Shown piece by piece: positions 5,979-7,510 of a stretch of 7,510 nt of DNA (its first letter is position 1; each line of letters opens with the position of its first letter). Origin of the DNA: an uncultured Planctomycetaceae bacterium (lineage in GTDB: Bacteria; Planctomycetota; Planctomycetia; Planctomycetales; Planctomycetaceae). Made by a program: the position numbers and the translations under genes. Under the pieces are notes generated by a model. It made no database searches, had not been told where the DNA came from, and saw only the letters and a program-made list of their open reading frames with translations. The stretch spans positions 1 to 7,510 of the forward strand of contig CAIJTL010001178.1 of assembly GCA_903823545.1 (NCBI GenBank). The letters are read 5' to 3'.

Positions 5979-7298
5979 TCAGCCGTTCTTTGGAGTTTCA
6001 GGCATTCGAGCCGAAGCGGGAGTGGCGTTTGGCGCGGTCGCCAACTCGGGAATCTTCTGCGTGTCATCGTTCGCGGCAGCCGCTGCTGAAAGCGAATCCT
6101 TTGAGAACTCATTCAGCTCTGCATTGAAAATCTTGACGAGCGTATGCAGACAGCAGGCGACGATCGGACCGATGAAGATGCCCCACAGTCCCATGACCTG
6201 CATTGCTCCAAAGACGCTGACAAATGCAAGCAGCGGGTGCAGGCTGGTGTCGTTTTGCAAAACGTAGGCTTTGATGACGTTGTCCATCGTCCCGATAACG
6301 GCGATGCCGACAATTGCCAGAAAGATCGCTGATCCCCACGAACCTTGGTACGCCAACCAAGCTGCGAACGGTCCCCAAACCATCCACGTTCCGGCAATCG
6401 GAATGAGCGAGGCAAACGTGCCGACGACGAACAGCAAGAAGAAGCTGTGAAAACCAACGAGAAACAACATCGCCGAAGTCGCTGCCCCTTGTGCGATTGC
6501 TGACAGCATCGTCGCTGTGACCACCGCCTGCATAACGCGATTGAATTCTTGAATGAGCTGCCGCTGATACTCGACTTGGATTGGAATCAGCTTTTCGGTT
6601 GCCGACATCAACTCTGAACCGTCACATAAGAAATAGTACAACGCGATCAGAAACATCGTCAGGCCGATCATCAGACCAACGGCTGCCGAAAGCATACCGA
6701 AGGTCTTCCCCGTAAGGTTCAAACCACTGCTAGCGGCTATTCCCAAACTTTTCATCGCCAGACTCTGCAGTTGTTCGCCCGCGTCTTCGGTCGCCTGTGA
6801 TAGCCGTTGGTCGATGTCATCGAGCGTTTGCTCTCGGCGGATCTGAGCTTGCTTGAGCGATTCTGCGTCAGCGTCATTCGCTGGTAACGGGTCGAAGCGA
6901 TCGAGAACGGCTGTTGCGAGCTTCCGAACTTTTTCGTGACCCTCAACTTCCGAGAAGCCGTGCGCCTGTAGTTTCTGGACGACGGCTGTCAGTCTCGCAC
7001 CAGTTTCAGGTTTCGTCGTGACGCTCAGGAGTTGCATGGCGGCGGAAAAGACGCCGAAAACCAACGGGACGAAGAGCGCGAGCAAAACCGTACCAGTGGT
7101 GGCTGCTGCTGCCCACGGTCGTTTTTGCTTGAGCTTCTTCAGAAAGTAGCCATACAAAGGCTGACACCAAACCGCCGTCACAGCCGCTAAAAACAATGGC
7201 AGTAAAAATGGGGCGATGATCTGGTAGAAGGTGATTCCCAAAAAGATGATCAGAGTCGTTAAGATCGCCAGCGAAACGATGCGTGCCATTGAAGTCAT
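5979..7298 (-). CDS. AI-2E family (PerM/UPF0118) membrane transporter-like protein
   Basis: The 439-residue inner-membrane protein has the usual family arrangement. Two or three membrane segments lie at about 5-25, 28-47 and 66-90. A long soluble region follows (about 95-190), then a C-terminal bundle at about 203-225, 262-290, 292-316, 322-338 and 356-388. Typical motifs are LIPIAGTWMVWGPFAAWL (298-315), DNVIKAYVL (339-347) and LLAFVSVFGAMQVMGLWGIFIGP (356-378). Family members have been linked to AI-2 export (TqsA) or to sodium-dependent antiport; the substrate cannot be told. The soluble region at 140-180 is unusually charged and probably helical (SLKQAQIRREQTLDDIDQRLSQ), and the last 45 residues are Ala/Pro/Thr-rich and probably disordered. 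GGAAG, 9 nt before the ATG at 7296-7298, supports this start over the in-frame ATG at 7287-7289. Confidence 0.9.
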   Translation of the reverse strand: MTSMARIVSLAILTTLIIFLGITFYQIIAPFLLPLFLAAVTAVWCQPLYGYFLKKLKQKRPWAAAATTGTVLLALFVPLVFGVFSAAMQLLSVTTKPETGARLTAVVQKLQAHGFSEVEGHEKVRKLATAVLDRFDPLPANDADAESLKQAQIRREQTLDDIDQRLSQATEDAGEQLQSLAMKSLGIAASSGLNLTGKTFGMLSAAVGLMIGLTMFLIALYYFLCDGSELMSATEKLIPIQVEYQRQLIQEFNRVMQAVVTATMLSAIAQGAATSAMLFLVGFHSFFLLFVVGTFASLIPIAGTWMVWGPFAAWLAYQGSWGSAIFLAIVGIAVIGTMDNVIKAYVLQNDTSLHPLLAFVSVFGAMQVMGLWGIFIGPIVACCLHTLVKIFNAELNEFSKDSLSAAAAANDDTQKIPELATAPNATPASARMPETPKNG

Positions 7299-7342
7299 GG
7301 TGCGAGTCTTCCATCGTTGGGATTCAGTCAGAAAGGAAAATC
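7299..7342. promoter_or_regulatory. 44-bp divergent intergenic region with two opposed ribosome-binding sites
   Basis: Only 44 bp separate two divergent start codons. On the minus strand GGAAG (7308-7312) serves the AI-2E-type gene; on the plus strand AAAGGA (7332-7337) serves the ACT-domain gene. With both sites inside so short a spacer, there is no room for two separate promoters. Each promoter must overlap the other gene's 5' end, or one gene is transcribed from further away. No clear -10/-35 pair was seen. Confidence 0.7.
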
Positions 7343-7510
7343 ATGGCCAGACGCTACATCATCTCACTCACCGGAGCAAACCGCGTGGGAATCTTGGCGG
7401 CCGTGACCACCGCGTTGGATGAACTGCGAGGCAACTTGTGGGAAGCGAACATCTCGGTCATGCCACCGTTTTGTTCGATTTTGCTCACCGCAGATTTTCC
7501 AGAAGGACGA
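7343..7510 (+). CDS. ACT-domain protein (GcvR-like), N-terminal part (runs off right edge)
   Basis: Fifty-six codons are open from the ATG at 7343-7345 to the window end. The sequence MARRYIISLTGANRVGILAA then TALDELRGNLWEANISVM, PPFCSILLTADFPEGR matches the start of an ACT domain: first strand, the Gly/Asn-Arg-x-Gly-Ile turn into helix one, then strands two and three. Stand-alone ACT proteins of this sort, such as GcvR-like regulators, bind amino acids and act in regulation of amino-acid metabolism; whether this one has a second ACT domain cannot be seen. AAAGGA 5 nt upstream of the ATG is a good ribosome-binding site. Reading begins on the strand opposite the AI-2E-type gene, 44 bp away. 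Confidence 0.8.
   Translation, partial: MARRYIISLTGANRVGILAAVTTALDELRGNLWEANISVMPPFCSILLTADFPEGR

Overview
The window looks like chromosomal DNA from a planctomycete (phylum Planctomycetota), outside any obvious mobile island. Three things point there: a Tat-exported DUF1501 protein, a Cys/Tyr/Gly-rich secreted protein of planctomycete style, and dense small inverted repeats, one of which encodes the peptide SPTRKRG when read through. That peptide turns up often in spurious planctomycete ORFs. The assignment rests on recognition, not on a database search.

Layout. Positions 1-492 (minus) hold the N-terminal part of a DUF1501 protein that runs off the left edge. Positions 493-678 are filled by an inverted-repeat element built on a CGCAAAG-type motif. 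Positions 679-1800 (minus) encode an aminoglycoside-phosphotransferase-fold protein with an altered catalytic loop. It is divergent, across 105 bp, from a secreted low-complexity protein at 1906-2916 (plus). A strong hairpin terminator at 2973-3004 separates that gene from a convergent small membrane protein (3016-3414, minus). Next come an agmatinase-family ureohydrolase (speB; 3541-4485, minus), a spacer packed with a shuffled inverted-repeat element (4486-4765), an exported metallo-beta-lactamase-fold hydrolase (4766-5839, minus), a perfect 26-bp inverted repeat (5881-5944), and an AI-2E/PerM-type membrane protein (5979-7298, minus). Only 44 bp away, the start of a divergent ACT-domain protein (7343-7510, plus) runs off the right edge.

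The genes do not form one recognisable pathway. They look like ordinary housekeeping and envelope genes: polyamine or arginine metabolism (speB), membrane transport, exported hydrolases, and amino-acid sensing (ACT). The minus-strand genes from 7298 down to 3016 are co-oriented, but repeat-filled spacers separate most of them, so a single operon is doubtful.

No new defence system, CRISPR array, transposase, RNA gene or prophage was found. The most interesting features are the three unrelated inverted-repeat elements, which occupy three of the four spacers between co-oriented genes, the modified kinase motif, and the Cys-rich secreted protein.
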